Of a stretch of DNA of 64,000 nucleotides, positions 13,082 through 25,691 are shown in pieces. Made by a program: the position numbers and the translations under genes. A model generated the notes under the pieces. The model saw only the letters and a list, made by a program, of their open reading frames with translations. It had not been told where the DNA came from and did not search any database. The stretch's first letter is position 1. Each line of letters starts with the position of its first letter. This DNA comes from Entonaema liquescens (Eukaryota; Ascomycota; Sordariomycetes; Xylariales; Xylariaceae): the NCBI GenBank assembly GCA_902805475.1, contig CADCSX010000002.1, positions 1,240,001 to 1,304,000 on the forward strand, given 5' to 3'.

Positions 13082-15459
13082 TGATATGCCACCATCTACA
13101 ATACAAGCTCAAGTATATGATAGAATCAGATCCCGGGCTATGCTACTCTGTTGTACTTTCGAACAGACGAAGCATTGACTTGTATTGGAAGTAAAGGGGG
13201 TGACTTTTCTATATATGTAGTTACCCATGAGATATACTCTACCTACATTTAAGAATCAGCAAAGCATCTTATCGGCCGTCGCACGTGGTATTCGGGGGAT
13301 GCCACCAATGGTGAGTAGGTATGCACCGCAATGTCGTGATCAGCCTCTCCTATGATAACACGGGCCTAACATTACCGGGATACTTATAGCGCCGGAGAGT
13401 ATATAAGAATTGAGTTTGTTATCTCTTATTATGGGGAGAATGTCTTTACGTCGCACTACGAATACCTGGTCGCTTCTTACCGAATTGAGAGTTCCCCCTC
13501 TCCCAGGCCTATCGCGATGGTGGCGTCAATGAGACCTGGTATGACGTGACAGGGATACTCATTCGGACTCGCGATCTTCCCAGTATAAATATCCTTAACA
13601 GATTGCCCTTGCCAATTCCAGCAATATATGATGGGTAAATATAATAATAAACTTATGTTATATTTTCTTTACCTTGGTCGAATTATGAAAGGGTTGCTAA
13701 CGCATTGCTTTTGGTATGATCTACCTATGTACGAATATCAGGAATGTTTTTAATATAAAGTACACTTAAATGCTTCCATATTACCTTCAGGGTCATTCCA
13801 GTCGCGGTTTTAAGTAGCTTTGGTTAGAATTTTATGTCTTTTATTCTCTCCATCCAGACAGCTCTTTCAGCGGAACTGAAGTGTTATAGGGTCCAAATAG
13901 AAGGTTTATGAGCATTAGCTTTTCTTTACATGCATTGCTAGTCAATAGTAGATTTTCACCTATAAAGAAAACTTAACAATAGAAAGAGGTGCCGCATAAC
14001 TTATAGCTATACAATACAAGCCTATAGACAAGTCTCACCAGGAACTCAACACGCTAGTTCATATGATATAGTGGAATATGCTGAACTAAGTTCGGGCAAG
14101 CATGGACTTATACAGATTATCTATAAGCATATTATTTGTTCATAGCTCTAGTAATTGCCATTTAAGCAAGGGGCATATATTTATGAAAATGTTTATAGTA
14201 TAGGTAGATATGGCGCCGGCTTTGCAATTAAACCTTGACGTTGACTCATATTAGACTCATTGCCAACATATGGCCTGCTGCATTTTGTTCTTTACACAGG
14301 TGTTTAAATACCACGTCCACCTGCTCATCTTATACGACGGGAAAGTTAGTAGATCATCTTTTACTGGGTGATACGCTGGCTCACTCCCGTTGTTCCACAT
14401 GCTACAGATACGTAAAAGGTAGCTAGACTATAGAAGTATTTAGGATATTTTGTATGCTTCATAGATGTAGCGGCTTTATTATTAACTATAGTTATATGAC
14501 ATATATAACTAGCTATGGCCTAAATATGACTAGAACTTATCCTCTTGAGGAGGACGCCAACAACTATTTTAAGTACTAAACAGGCACATGGCATCGGCTT
14601 ACGATAGTATGGTCTGGAACTTGATGAAAAAGAGCTCTTTAAAATATCGATATACGGTATATATCAGGCATAAGCGGGAGATATGCCCCCTTGTTGATCA
14701 AATTGAGAATCCTCATTGTGCTCTTACAGGACGGGTATTAACTAAGAAAAGACACCTTCTTCACGCCCATACACGTCAAATGTCGTCGGTCACTTACAAA
14801 TTCCCTATCACTTTATATGCTGAGACAGAACGATGGGTGATATATATTAATTACCTACATATTACTACATATCCCCTTAAACCGCATACAACCCCCCAAG
14901 CCAGCTTCCATAAAGCTAAACTTGCAATTAAACCCTAGCCCCTGATCGCCGACCGGGTAGCATCAAGTCCCGTCTCCGCCGATAGAGGGGCGGCTTTGCT
15001 TCTGACGGCGTTTTCTCTTTCTTTCTAGATATAATTATATATCGACTTACGTGTACGGGCAACTACCTACCCTACGGAATTCTATCGGATATGTGTTTGA
15101 TCTTTGGGTGTACTTAGAGCGGGTCTGGAGTATCTGTTGTCGTCTTTTTTTCCCTACCCTTTCCTCTCTCAGACGACGACATAACTTGGTTAGACATGTT
15201 AATAGGTTCATATTTAATCTTGATAAAATACCTTTACTTTACTTTTACTTGATCATCCCTTTGTCTTGGTCAAGTTTGGTCATTCTCTTACCCCGACAGC
15301 CTGTGTTTCCTCGGTCTCCGCTGCCCCGTCTCTTTTTTATTTTATTTTTTATTTCTTCTGTGTCTGCTGCCCTTACACTCACTTAAAATACCTACCTATT
15401 TACGCAGCACACACACACTCTTTTTTCTGAATAGGTATATTTCGTTCCTTTCAGCAGCA
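13082..15459. other. 2.4 kb divergent intergenic region
   Basis: Separates the permease and OTU1 start codons. Most of 13600-14580 is very AT-rich with no believable reading frame. A C/T-rich block at about 15140-15380 directly precedes OTU1 and probably belongs to its promoter or 5' UTR. Open frames at 14235-14938 show no domain features and are not called. Confidence 0.55.
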
Positions 15460-16580
15460 ATGAAGATTCGATTCAAGGCCCCCTCAGGTGGAGGCACCCT
15501 GGAACTCGACGATGCCTCCACCGTCCACCAGCTCCTCGAATCCCTCAAGTCGACTACGGGCTTCGCTGACGTCACAGTCAAGTATGGCTGGCCCCCCAAG
15601 GCTCTAACCGCCGAGCAGACTCAGCTCTCCGTACAATCCCTTGGTCTTCATCGAGAGAATCTCACTGTCGTTCCCGTAGAGAATGCCTCAACCTCTGTCG
15701 CACAGAATATTCAACCTATCCCCGAACCCGCTGCGACCACCTCACCCCCTGCGGCAGCTCTCCCCGGCGCCCAATCGTCGCTTTCCGACCAGAAGAAGAG
15801 CCAAACTAAAGGAATCAAGGACCAGAACATTAGTGTTGCCATGCCGGAAACTGGTTCTACTCTGGGTAAGTCACATACTCCATTGCGCATGTTATTCTAA
15901 ACTACTCGAGTCCAAACTAACACCCGTCCCTCCCCCCAGTCCTCCGCGTCATGCCCGACGACAACAGCTGCCTCTTCACCGCCGTCGGCGGCGCCCTGCG
16001 CGGCCTGCGCTCCGGCCCCGACGAATCCTTCACGGCAGACTCCCTGCGCCGCCTCGTCGTCGAGCACATCCGCGCGAACCCGGAGAAATACAGCGCGGTG
16101 ATCCTAGGCAAGGCGCCCGCGACGTACTGCGCTCACATGCTGCAGCCGGACACGTGGGGCGGGGAGATCGAGCTGGCGATCATCTCGGAAGTGTTCGGGC
16201 TGGAGATCTGCGTGATCGACGTCAAGACGGGCACGGTGTACCGCGTGGGCGAGGGCAACGGGTACCCGATGCGCTGCGTGCTCGTGTACTCCAACGTTCA
16301 CTACGACCGCGTCGCCGAGATCTTCGTCGACGGCCAGGAGGTCATGGAGTTCGACGTCACCCGCTGGGCCGCCGACCAGTCTAGCGAGCATATCGTCGCC
16401 CACGCTCAGGAGATGTGTCGCAAGCTACGCGACGAACACCACTACTACACGGATACCTCCGACTTCGTCGTCATGTGCAACGAGTGCGGCTGGATCGGCC
16501 AGGGCCAGAAGGCTCTTGCCAAGCACTCGCTCGCCACCGGTCACTCGGATATCAGCGAGATTAAGGATACCGCCGCTTAG
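15460..16580 (+). CDS. OTU1: Ubiquitin thioesterase OTU1 (YOD1 type)
   Basis: Cysteine deubiquitinase that works with the Cdc48/p97 ATPase in protein quality control. Two exons, 15460-15865 and 15940-16580, give 348 residues. The N-terminus is a ubiquitin-like (UBX-like) domain, MKIRFKAPSGGGTLELDD. The OTU core begins at VLRVMPDDNSCLFTAVGGAL: the Asp and Cys of DNSC are catalytic, and the catalytic His lies in the block YSNVHYDRV. A C-terminal C2H2 zinc finger reads CNECGWIGQ...KHSLATGH, as in yeast and human orthologues. Intron 15866-15939 is GTAAGT...CCCCCCAG and joins LG|VLRV in the expected place. Exon 2 is markedly richer in G+C than the surroundings. The 3' end faces INP1. Confidence 0.95.
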
Positions 16581-17481
16581 ATATACCTGGTTGTACCTAG
16601 TACCTAGTACCTAGTTTGGTCGATGATGGTGATGATACGTACATAGACTACTTCTACGAAACAACTTGGGGCTTGAGTCTGGTTCGCTATCGCAGAGATT
16701 CTCGTGTATATAGTATGGCATGCGGATGCTGCTTGGTGAGCAAGCAATAGTCTCAGGCTCACGCCTGATTGATTGATTGATAGGCAAAGCAGCACGCGGA
16801 GAGAATCAGAAGGATGGATGGATACCCGCCCCCATTCGAGAGGGAGAACGGCAGAAGACCCGGATGCTTCGTTTCTATACATAAAGTTTGATACCTCTAT
16901 ATTGGTTTGATGCTTAACAATAGAGCTAATTGCATTTTCTCCTTCCTTGACACTTATAATGGCTTCTCTTTAATACGCAATAGAGTGAACGTTTCCATTT
17001 TATAATTGCCACGACAATAATCCTATGAATCCAGATCCTGAAACCGCAAGTAAGATCCTCATATATTTTGCTAATTGTGTTATAGGACATTCCATAAATA
17101 CTCTCTTCACACCGGAACGATATAGAACGCATATATGCTACTTATTTTATTGTGGTATCTACCTAAGGAACTCTACCCAAGGTGGAGGGAGTGACATTCT
17201 CGATATGCTATCGACATCAACACCACCACATCCATTACTAAGTAACCAGAAGGGAGATTCTTCTGTCCCCCAGCCGGTTAGCCCCCGGTGCCCAATGCCC
17301 TACCGTTCCAATCCAGTTGGAAAATCCGAACAATGTATGAGATGGATGGTTCCGCCTTGACCCTTCCTAACTTCCCAAGCCCCTCAACCATCCATGCAAT
17401 AGATCATGCAAGCCCATATCTTCATTAAAACCAATACTACTATAGTACATAAAATTGTATGCAGCCTGTCGTTTCGCCTCT
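16581..17481. other. Convergent 3' intergenic region with a short CTAGTAC repeat
   Basis: Lies between OTU1 and INP1 stop codons. Just after the OTU1 stop there is a short tandem TACCTAG repeat (about 16593-16615). Otherwise nothing recognisable; two small open frames on either strand look like chance. Confidence 0.55.
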
Positions 17482-19828
17482 CTAATCAACCTCCCAGCGG
17501 CTGTCATCAAACTGTGAGATGTTGTTGTTGCTGCTACTGTTGCTGTTCTGTTTATTTCTTGCCGACGCGAAGGTTTCCTCCTCGTCGCTCCAATCGCTAA
17601 ATTCACCATCCGAGTAGTCCCACTGCACTGGGATCTTCTCACCTCCTTCACCTATGCCGAAGACGAGACCTCGCCATTCACCAGCGAGAATTCTAGCGGC
17701 AACTTTCAACATGATATTTACGAGGTAAGCCGGTGGGGCCAGGATAAGCTCCACCGTCTTATTTATAATGGTGACTGGTAGTCGACGGACAGCATCCATG
17801 CGACTTTGAGGGGTCTGCCTTGGGGGTGGTGAGAAAAAGTTAGCGGGAGGGGGTAGTGGTGATAAAGCCCGTCGGCTCATAGATAAACTATGAGGCCGTG
17901 GTCGCGGTCGAATTTGCGGTTTGTCTTCCACGCCGGATGCGTGCGATGGCTTCGATGATTCGGCAATGGTTACATGACTGTCTTTTCTGTCGGTCGGCGA
18001 GCGCTGGGAGGGTGAGGCTGGTTCGTTAGCATGGTCTTTGGCCCCTTCAGAGCTTGCATTGAACGTCCTATCCGTCTCTGGCGTATTTGTGTACGCCGGA
18101 TTGTCTCCTTCATGCGAAGACTTATCAGGAAGAACGATATCATCGTGCGGATGAGGAAATTGAGATTGAGAAGGCGTGATTGGGCGTGACGATGGTGGCG
18201 ATGGAGGGAGCGGGTTGGCTGGTGAATTCCATGACTGTACACTATGAAATGAGTCGCTTGACCCAGCAGGAGAACTTTCATCCGATTCTAGAATACGTGA
18301 ATGCGGTAGAGAAAGGGGCTTCGTAGCGCTTGATGATCGTCTCGATTTTGGAGGGACAGAAGTCACATGTGGAGGAGCCGTGTAGTTACGGCCAGCTAGC
18401 ATCCGGCTCATCCGCTTCTTCTTCAGATTGATGGGTGCGATACGACCAGATCCCTCAAATGATGAAGGCCCATCGTCAACTTCTTTACCTATGCCTTTCT
18501 CCTTTCTACTGCTAGGAGCGGGGGGTTCTTGTAGTGCCGACTCCCACTTTTCGAAATCGACAGCTTGTGATGTCTGGGGTTGTGTTGAGATACTGGGAGA
18601 ATCTGTTGGGCCTAATAACTGCTCAGCGTCCCGCACAGCCAAGGCCGCTGCTTCCTCTTGAGCCCGCATGGCGCGCTGAGGTTGACTTGTGCTGGTAGGG
18701 CTGATGTCGCTTTGTCCCGATACTGATTGCCTGGTATTATACGAAACCACGTTGTCCTTGACAATATCCCAAGGGATATTCGCTAGATCTAACACAGTAC
18801 CAAAGTTGGAAGCTAGAGATTGACCGCCGTCCTGAAGGGCCTTTAGAGCCCCTAGATCTAGTCTTCTAGGGAGATTGCTATCCTCTCTTTCCTCAGTGGC
18901 TGTCGACTCTTCAGATTCAGACATCAATTGTCTAGATTCTGGTCTGGATTCTGATCGATAGTTGTATTGCGATAAATCACGGGGTGTATGGGGTCCTAAA
19001 TCATCCCTAAAGAGGGATATGTCGCTTAAAGTACTTGACCGTCTATCCATATAAAGTCTGGCTGTCGGTGAAGATTGGGGGGAGGAGTCGGAGAAAGGCG
19101 ATGATAATAGATTCTTTCCTTCCGGTGTCCAAGCCTTCTTTTTCACCGGCGTATGCGGATCTTCCGGTATCTCTATTGTAAAACTCCTCTTAAATGGACA
19201 ATGCGTCTTTTCAAATAACAGTATTTTATTCAAAACTTCTTTTAACAATAATGCGCGGTCCTGATCGTCGGGGTTCGAGACTGGAAGCTCGATTCTCCAG
19301 TATTGGGGTCGTCGTATCTGCAAGACGAACCTGCTGTTATCCTCGTCGATGCACCAGCATTGACTTTTGGGAAGGATAGGTTGAAGGGCAGAGCCGCAGC
19401 TAAGGAAAGCCACGGACCCAGGGGCGCGGTATATGCGGAACGGGCCTTGGAAGATTTAAGGTTAGCTAAAGGGGTAAGGTTTTGTAGGCCGTTTGTAGGC
19501 CGAACGCGATAAACCTACCAACAGCAAGTGTTCTTTCTAGTCGCGATGATGCAGGGAGGGTACCTGGTCGATCCTCATGGGACGAAGAGGGACGCGAACC
19601 AAAAGAGTTGCTTTGAGTGGAGGTAAAAGAAATTATCTTGACGGAAGGGTGGCTATAAAGAGTCTCGACTAACTCTTCGGATTGAGATGTAGTTGATCCT
19701 GAACCTGATCCTGGTGCTGATGCTGGAGATGATGCAGGAGATGAGGGTCTGGCGATGGGTTCTGTTGTGGCTCTACGGGGCCGCGGCATGTCTGGTCTAC
19801 CAAGTGGAAACTTTGGGTCGTCAGCCAT
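17482..19828 (-). CDS. INP1: Inheritance of peroxisomes protein 1 (Inp1 family)
   Basis: Peripheral peroxisomal protein that anchors peroxisomes at the cell cortex so that part of them stays in the mother cell or hyphal compartment. Two exons, 19519-19828 and 17482-19445, joined in phase as LAVG|PFRIYRAPGSVAF; 757 residues. The conserved Inp1 region is about residues 95-205: IYRAPGSVAFLSCGSALQ, LPKSQCWCIDED, RRPQYWRIELP and KTHCPFKRSF. The rest is long, Ser/Pro-rich and probably disordered, with a second conserved patch near the C-terminus (VELILAPPAYLVNIMLKVAA) that could bind membrane, then an acidic end. Identification rests on the N-terminal domain. No frame damage. Confidence 0.88.
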
Positions 19829-20621
19829 GTCGGTTACATCCCAGGCTATAAGTAGAGTGACGTGTCCGTGCTTTTCGTTATGGATTTTATGGATGAATGA
19901 AACTCCCGAAAAGAGCAGACGATATGACGTCTAGGTCATGGTGTGCAAGGTGTGCAAGGACGCGAGAACGCGAGGTTCGCGGGGTCGAGAATGGGTCGTG
20001 GATGGTGAATGGTGGATGGTAGAATGAAAAGACGGTGAGCTGGTTAAAAGGGGGAGGGAAATGACTACAAAAAAAGGATAGAACAAGATTCGGAACAGCT
20101 TCAAAAAGTTATATTAAAAAAAAAAAAGAATCAAACGGGCTATCCAAAAGTCGTTAAATTCAAACGCTATGCTTTCAAACGCGGTTCCATGTTCAAATTG
20201 TTTATTTAAGCAGAAATTGATGCAGAGGTTGGTGATTTAGGTGGAATAGTGAGAGGAGACTAAGGTATGTACGATGCGAGAGCCGAGGGCTGCATTCGGG
20301 AAGCTTGGACGAAAAGGTCCATTTGCAAAATGTACGGATTACGAAAGGCACGAATGCACGACAGATATCGAACTACCTTCCCCGCGCCACAAGATTAATG
20401 GCGTGTACGGAGTAGTTTGTACATACGATATGGGCCATATGTGCGACACTGTATGTGTGACACCGTAAGCGGTGGAGATCGGAGGTTGGTATAGTGGGGT
20501 TTCCCGATCCCAACATCTCATCTTGTCTCCACATACCAACAATCCGTACATTTGATTGATCCGTTTACTCATTAAGCTTAGACGCTCATGCAACCAGTAA
20601 GACGGCTAATGCACCCTACAT
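19829..20621. other. INP1 upstream region
   Basis: Contains the INP1 promoter and 5' UTR. A long A tract lies at 20116-20127. No gene features; the short open frames at 20274-20593 overlap on both strands and show nothing recognisable. Confidence 0.5.
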
Positions 20622-20623
20622 TA

Positions 20624-21003
20624 CGGATGTCCCTTTCAAAAGTTATGTCCATAGGACGACCCTTGTCGGCCCTAATACGCACTGGCCATGTTTGGCAGCA
20701 GCTGCTAAGCAATTAAGTCTATGTACTTCATTATACCCTTTACTTTTACAACACAATTGCTACTTTTACATTAGGATTAAATCTTGAAAATTAAGTTGCT
20801 AAGTTTAAATTTGAATAATTACTTATTCAATGGTTTTTTTAAGGCTTTTTACCTTAGTGGTTGTACAGAATAATATATAGTAAAGAGGGTAGTTTTAGAT
20901 GTACATAGAAGTTCTCGGCTGTCAGATGGCTGGCACTGGCTATCAGCTGTCAGCAGATTGACAGGGGCTTCCCTATGGACAAAACTTTTGAAAGGGACAT
21001 CCG
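20624..21003. mobile_element. Non-autonomous inverted-repeat element (MITE-like), TA-flanked
   Basis: Terminal inverted repeats of about 32 bp, 20624-20655 and 20972-21003, beginning CGGATGTCCCTTTCAAAAGT on the outer side, differ at one position. Each end is flanked by TA (20622-20623 and 21004-21005), the target duplication typical of Tc1/mariner-superfamily elements. The 316-bp interior is AT-rich with no open frame long enough for a transposase, so it would need one supplied in trans. It sits between the formamidase 3' end and INP1. Family assignment beyond TA-type is an inference. Confidence 0.8.
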
Positions 21004-21114
21004 TAGACACATGATGTATAATTTATGAAGCAGAGTTTAGATTAGGTATAATTATATGGAGAATGTTTCAATGAAGATGGATACTTCAATGAATAAATGA
21101 ATAATTCAAGATCC

Positions 21115-22742
21115 TCATCCCGATACAGCTTCCTTCACCCTCTCAGCTACGGATGCCTTATACGTTAACCCTCCGCCAAAGCTTATCTCGCTATTCTTAC
21201 CTCCAGCTGTAACTTCACCCTTCGTAACGCCGGTCTCAAAAGCACAGCTGCTCATATCCAACGCCTTAGCCGGCCCAGAAGGCATGATGTCGAAGTCGAA
21301 GATATCAACAGGTAACCCCAGGGTAGTGCATGCGTTTGGGATATCGACGATGCCAGCTACATGTCCCTGGATAGGCGCCGATGATAGTAATAAGTAGATC
21401 TGGTAATCGTTATATCCGAATCGACGGAGATATTCGATACAACCTATGCGTTATTAGCTAGGTAGCCAGTCCACATGTATCTCTTGTTACACTTACGCAA
21501 AGTCGTCTGTCTATAAGCCACCGCAACGTCCATATAATGTTGCTTGCCATGTTCGTCTACCGAGAAACCCTCAAAGTAAATATGGCGACCAGGGCCGAAT
21601 TGTGGCTCTACGGGTCCCGGTAGGTATATAGGTGACTTGAGACCTAGATCTGCTACTCCGTTCTTGATGACCTTGAAGTTAATCGTGATAACACCGGCCA
21701 TCTCTATCGCCCCGCAGAAAGAGATCTCGCCATCACCCTCTACTTCAAATTAGCACTCTTTGCCTACTACCTAAGAGCTTTAATGATGAGAACCAACTCA
21801 CGTGAGAAGTGTAGATCTCCGACGCTAAACTTCGCTCCTGGGACGTGAACCGGGAGATACACTTTCGAGCCTCTGCTTAGATTCTTGATATCACAGTTCC
21901 CGCCATGTTCCGGCCGCCCGGGGATCGTCCTAGCACCTTCCCTACCAACTTTCTCCTTAAGAGCCGCGTCCGCCGCACCAGCATGCACGCCCTTCAACTC
22001 CGGCGGCAAGGCAACCTGTCTCTCGAGCTTATTAGCCGAGATAAGCTCGGCCTCGCGTTTATTCCAAGTCGCCAGGACCTCGGCCGAAGGCGCACAGCCC
22101 AGGATGCCCGGGTGGATGATCCCCGCGAATTTCACATGAGGAATGTGGCGCGACGTAGCGAAAATACCCTCGAAATCCCAGATAGCTTTTGCTGCCGAAG
22201 GGTAGATTTCGTCGAGAAATCCCCCGCCGTTGGCTTTGTGGAAGACCCCGGTGAACCCCCACGGCTGGTCTTGGAATGGCTGGACGTCCATGATTTCAAC
22301 TAGCAGGATGTCGCCTGGTTGGGCGCCTTCGACCTCAAAGGGTCCTGTGAGGCAATGGACCCTAGTCAGGTCAACGTTGCGGATGTCGTCCGCACTGTCG
22401 TTGTTCCCAATCTGGCCTCCTGTCCTGCGGTTGCTGTTAGTTTGCAAGGGCGATGTGTAATAAACGTTTATACCTACCAGTCGAGGCACTCGATCTTTAC
22501 TGTCTCTCCATCTTTGATAGAACCAGCAAATGGAACTACGGATATATCAGCAAATAAATTTCTAGTAGTAATATTTGTTCTGGATCCTTACTATCAGGAT
22601 GCCATCTATTCTAGATACGATGTTAGTTGGCATATATGAATTTAGGGGTTTATCTAATTCCACTTACATGAACGTTTGGATGTTCCGTTGCTGGCTTATC
22701 GAGACTCACCTTGCCAACGGTACGAATTGCTGTTTTACCCAT
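21115..22742 (-). CDS. Formamidase (FmdA/AmdA acetamidase-formamidase family)
   Basis: Cytosolic amidohydrolase releasing ammonia from formamide (and possibly other short amides), giving formate; part of nitrogen scavenging. Six exons: 22668-22742, 22592-22610, 22478-22535, 21802-22424, 21497-21739 and 21115-21443; all junctions keep phase, product 448 residues. Start MGKTAIRTVGKVSLDKPA is typical of fungal members. Family blocks: NNDSADDIRNVDL, GPFEVEGAQPGDILLVEI, RFAG-like KFAGIIHPGILGCAPS, GREGARTIPGRPEHGGNCD, GDGEISFCGAIEMAGVI and GPVEPQFGPGRHIYFEG. The acidic, His and Cys residues of these blocks are all present, so the enzyme looks active. Exon 2 is only 19 nt (NRWHPDI), which automatic annotation could miss. 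Confidence 0.93.
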
Positions 22743-23449
22743 GGTGACTTTCTAAGGCTTGCTGTTGTCTCTGATAATGAAACCATCCAAGTAGTTGTGA
22801 CTCTTGGTGATGATGGAAGTTATATGTCCGACTCTTCATACAGGTCAAAGTCAGTTATCAGTACTCGACACAAACTACATATCAAGGTTTACATTAAAGT
22901 ATATATACCGCCTATAACGGAACTCGCTTTGACGTACCCCGCATTGAAGTCTGCGGAGAGACGCCTATCAAGAGGATGAAAGCTGCGTCATGTTGGTGAT
23001 AGCAAGCTTAGATATGTCTAATAGTAATCCCTAGCGTAGGTTGGCGTATCAAGATCTCCAACTTGTTCGCTCCCCCACCCTAGAGTCTCCTTATCATATG
23101 TACCTACATACCAAGGAGCTGCAGGTGTATGGACCCATCCGATAAGGGGAGTCCTAAGCAATTATTCAAGTCTTCGGATAAGGGAGAACTTCTCCGGGAA
23201 ACGTAATTTGTATATGAACCTGGCTTATAGCTTATCTTATTATTCTCTTAGTTTATCCAATCTAGTATAAAAGTGCTTGGTATGACAATGATAAAGGTCA
23301 CGAACTACCTTCTTTACCGAAATACCTTCGGCATATTTTAATGAAAAGTAGGTAGATTTCAACTCGCAGTCGGTTTAGTGGTGTTACGAAAAGACAAATA
23401 CTCGCGGCCTAATATCCACGACCTTGGATAATTACCAAGACTAGGTACA
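22743..23449. other. Formamidase upstream region
   Basis: Holds the formamidase promoter and the 3' end of the next minus-strand gene. I see no gene or clear regulatory site; a small open frame overlapping 22575-22979 is the opposite-strand shadow of the formamidase 5' end plus chance extension. Confidence 0.5.
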
Positions 23450-24834
23450 TTATAACTCTTTCTTGTCTTCCTGCTTCACCGACTCGTCGTACGATGGCGG
23501 CGGCTCATCACCATGGATAGAGTCCAAGCTTGCCAATGGGAGGTTCAGAAACTCATGCTTGTTCTTCCAGACCTGTTGACTTTCCGCGTATTCCTGTAAC
23601 TCGGAACGGGATGCACTCGGCGATGGGGGAGGGTCCGTGACCTTAGTGATCAGGTAAGCCGTCGATGCTTCGGCAATGCCATATATCAATACGCCAAGGA
23701 GCGGGACCCGAATAAGCGTGTAGAAGCCAATGCCGAACCCGAAGAGCAATCCTTCCCGACTCCGAAACCACTTTCGCTTCTGCTCCTTGGTGAAGTAAAT
23801 CCGGGCAAAGTAGGGCTCGAGTAATTCTCGCATCAAGCTCCGTGAAGCGTAATAGGTTTGGAGGAAAATGACGAGGTAGTTCTTCGGGAGTAATATTCCC
23901 GTACCAAAAATCACCGCCGCTGGTCCTAGACCAACAGCCTTGTGGAACGTATAGAAACTGGCTGCTGGGAGTACTAATCGACCGATGTATGGAACATACG
24001 TTAGAGCGAATACGGCCAGGGAAATGAGCGCCTTCCGGGTAAACTTCCATACGAATATGGTGACTGCTTCGGCCTTACTTCCCGACTGTGTACTTCCATC
24101 CATATGCTTCAGCTTGCTGAGATTCGGGTAGTACATGTCACGGAGTGTATCGGGATTCTCGTGTTTATGCTTCTGAACGTATGTCATATCCACCCATCGT
24201 AACGAGTCCATGAACCTGCCGAGTGAGAAGTTAGATGGGTTACAAGTCAGCTTTGTTACGAGGAGATAACGACGTACATATTATCCAGTGTCGGCGTTAT
24301 ATATCTCATGAGAGTCATGAGAAATAGGGGCACTTGAAGGACATGATTGGCGATTAAGTCCAAGCCGTTTACTAAGGTATTGTCCCACGTGGCTTGATCA
24401 AGATCGGTTATCAGAGAGAGGAAGCCCAGAAAAATTTTGATCCCGATAGTCTAACGCGTTATATGGTTACTTATAAGTCGTCTTAAGTAATCTAATATAG
24501 GGGTTAAGGTTCTTACAGGAATAGCAATGGCTAGACGAATGGCGATGCCAGCTCCGACGGCTATGACAGCTTGCTTATAGTGCTCGTTCGTGAATATATC
24601 AGGGTTTTGTAAGGCTCGGTGAGCTATAGAAGAAATGTCAACAGCTTAGTAGGGACAATCGAACCCCTTACTATATAGATAGAACATACCACCAACAAGT
24701 GTTAATTGTACACCACGTATAATAGCATTCAGGTCGAAGTGCGAGAGGTCGAATGCCTTCTTAAGCTCTTCCTTATCGAGCTTGTCCAGCTTGTCCAGCT
24801 TATCTAGCTTAGACATCTTCGGTTCCGATGCCAT
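23450..24834 (-). CDS. Multi-pass membrane protein, UsgS-like, unknown function
   Basis: Four exons, 24690-24834, 24517-24623, 24278-24450 and 23450-24215, all in phase, give 396 residues. The N-terminus carries four copies of the tripeptide LDK from a short tandem DNA repeat, then FDLSHFDLNAIIRGVQLTLVG. Several hydrophobic helices follow (AVGAGIAIRLAIAIP, LISLAVFALTYVPYIGRLV, FGFGIGFYTLIRVPLLGVLIYG). The block SLRWVDMTYVQKHKHENP and LLPKNYLVIFLQTYYASRSL recall the fungal transmembrane protein called UsgS; this match is from memory of the family and its role is not established. The C-terminal tail is hydrophilic and ends in a Pro-rich PPPSYDE motif that could bind WW domains. It is divergently arranged with the RTA1-like gene. 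Confidence 0.75.
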
Positions 24835-25691
24835 TTAACTCTCTGTCCTGAAAAGAAAAATAAATTGAAAAGGGTAAGACAATTCGATTCTACGGTGAGC
24901 AAACGAGAGTTTAAGAAGCACAAAGACCACAGGGCCATAGGAGGCCGCTTACCCGATGGATGAATGGATTGGTGACGACATGTGCATACCTAAGCTTTAT
25001 CTAATCTCAACTTCTCTATCGATAAGTGTTGCAAGCCAGTTACACTTCGTCCAATACGAGCAATACGCTTCGGTACGTGTAACAAGTAAGTCAACTCCAC
25101 CCGGGCGTATTTCGCTTTCGCGATTGCTTTTGATTCGTTGTTCTCCACCAGGCGAGCACCGCCACGAACAGCATTCAGAGCATGTGCTTATGTTCTCGAC
25201 CTTACCTAACTTTGATGGAACATAATAATGAAGGAAATTAATTAGGTACGATCTTATACAAGCATAGGCAGATATGTAGGCTGATTTCAGCCGTTCGAAG
25301 TTACGCAGTAAGAAAGAACTAATTATGTGATATGGAAGTGTATTAGTGGTTATGCTTGGCTATGTTCCACGGCGCAGCCCCGTCCTTTCTTTACGTAGTA
25401 TACGCCGTATTCCTGTAAGCAATGCGATTGGTCGAATATTGTCGATGAGGCTAGAATTGCTTCACACCCAAGGAAAACAAAGCAGGTAAGGTATATTCCT
25501 ATAGTCTCAGCCTAAGAGATGATTGTATATATAAGAAGCCATCATGGACTTCCATCGAGGTTGTGTAGATTCTGTATTACCGATTCAAAGTGGACGAACC
25601 GATAGAAAGAACAACGACAGCAGCTTAACCACCAAGTTATATTCTATCTTACCTATATCTCTCTCTAAACGAGGCTGTACCACTCGCCAAC
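24835..25691. promoter_or_regulatory. Divergent promoter region of the UsgS-like and RTA1-like genes
   Basis: An 857-bp interval between the two start codons, so both promoters must lie here. No gene is supported (the open frame at 24956-25225 has no features). A TATATATAAG-type stretch near 25526-25535 lies about 160 bp upstream of the RTA1-like ATG and could be its TATA element. Confidence 0.4.

Noticed and set aside
14588..14938. 116-codon open frame upstream of OTU1
   Set aside because: AT-rich region, atypical codon use, no domain; likely chance.
24956..25225. Open frame in the divergent promoter region
   Set aside because: No family features, and it lies where two promoters are expected.
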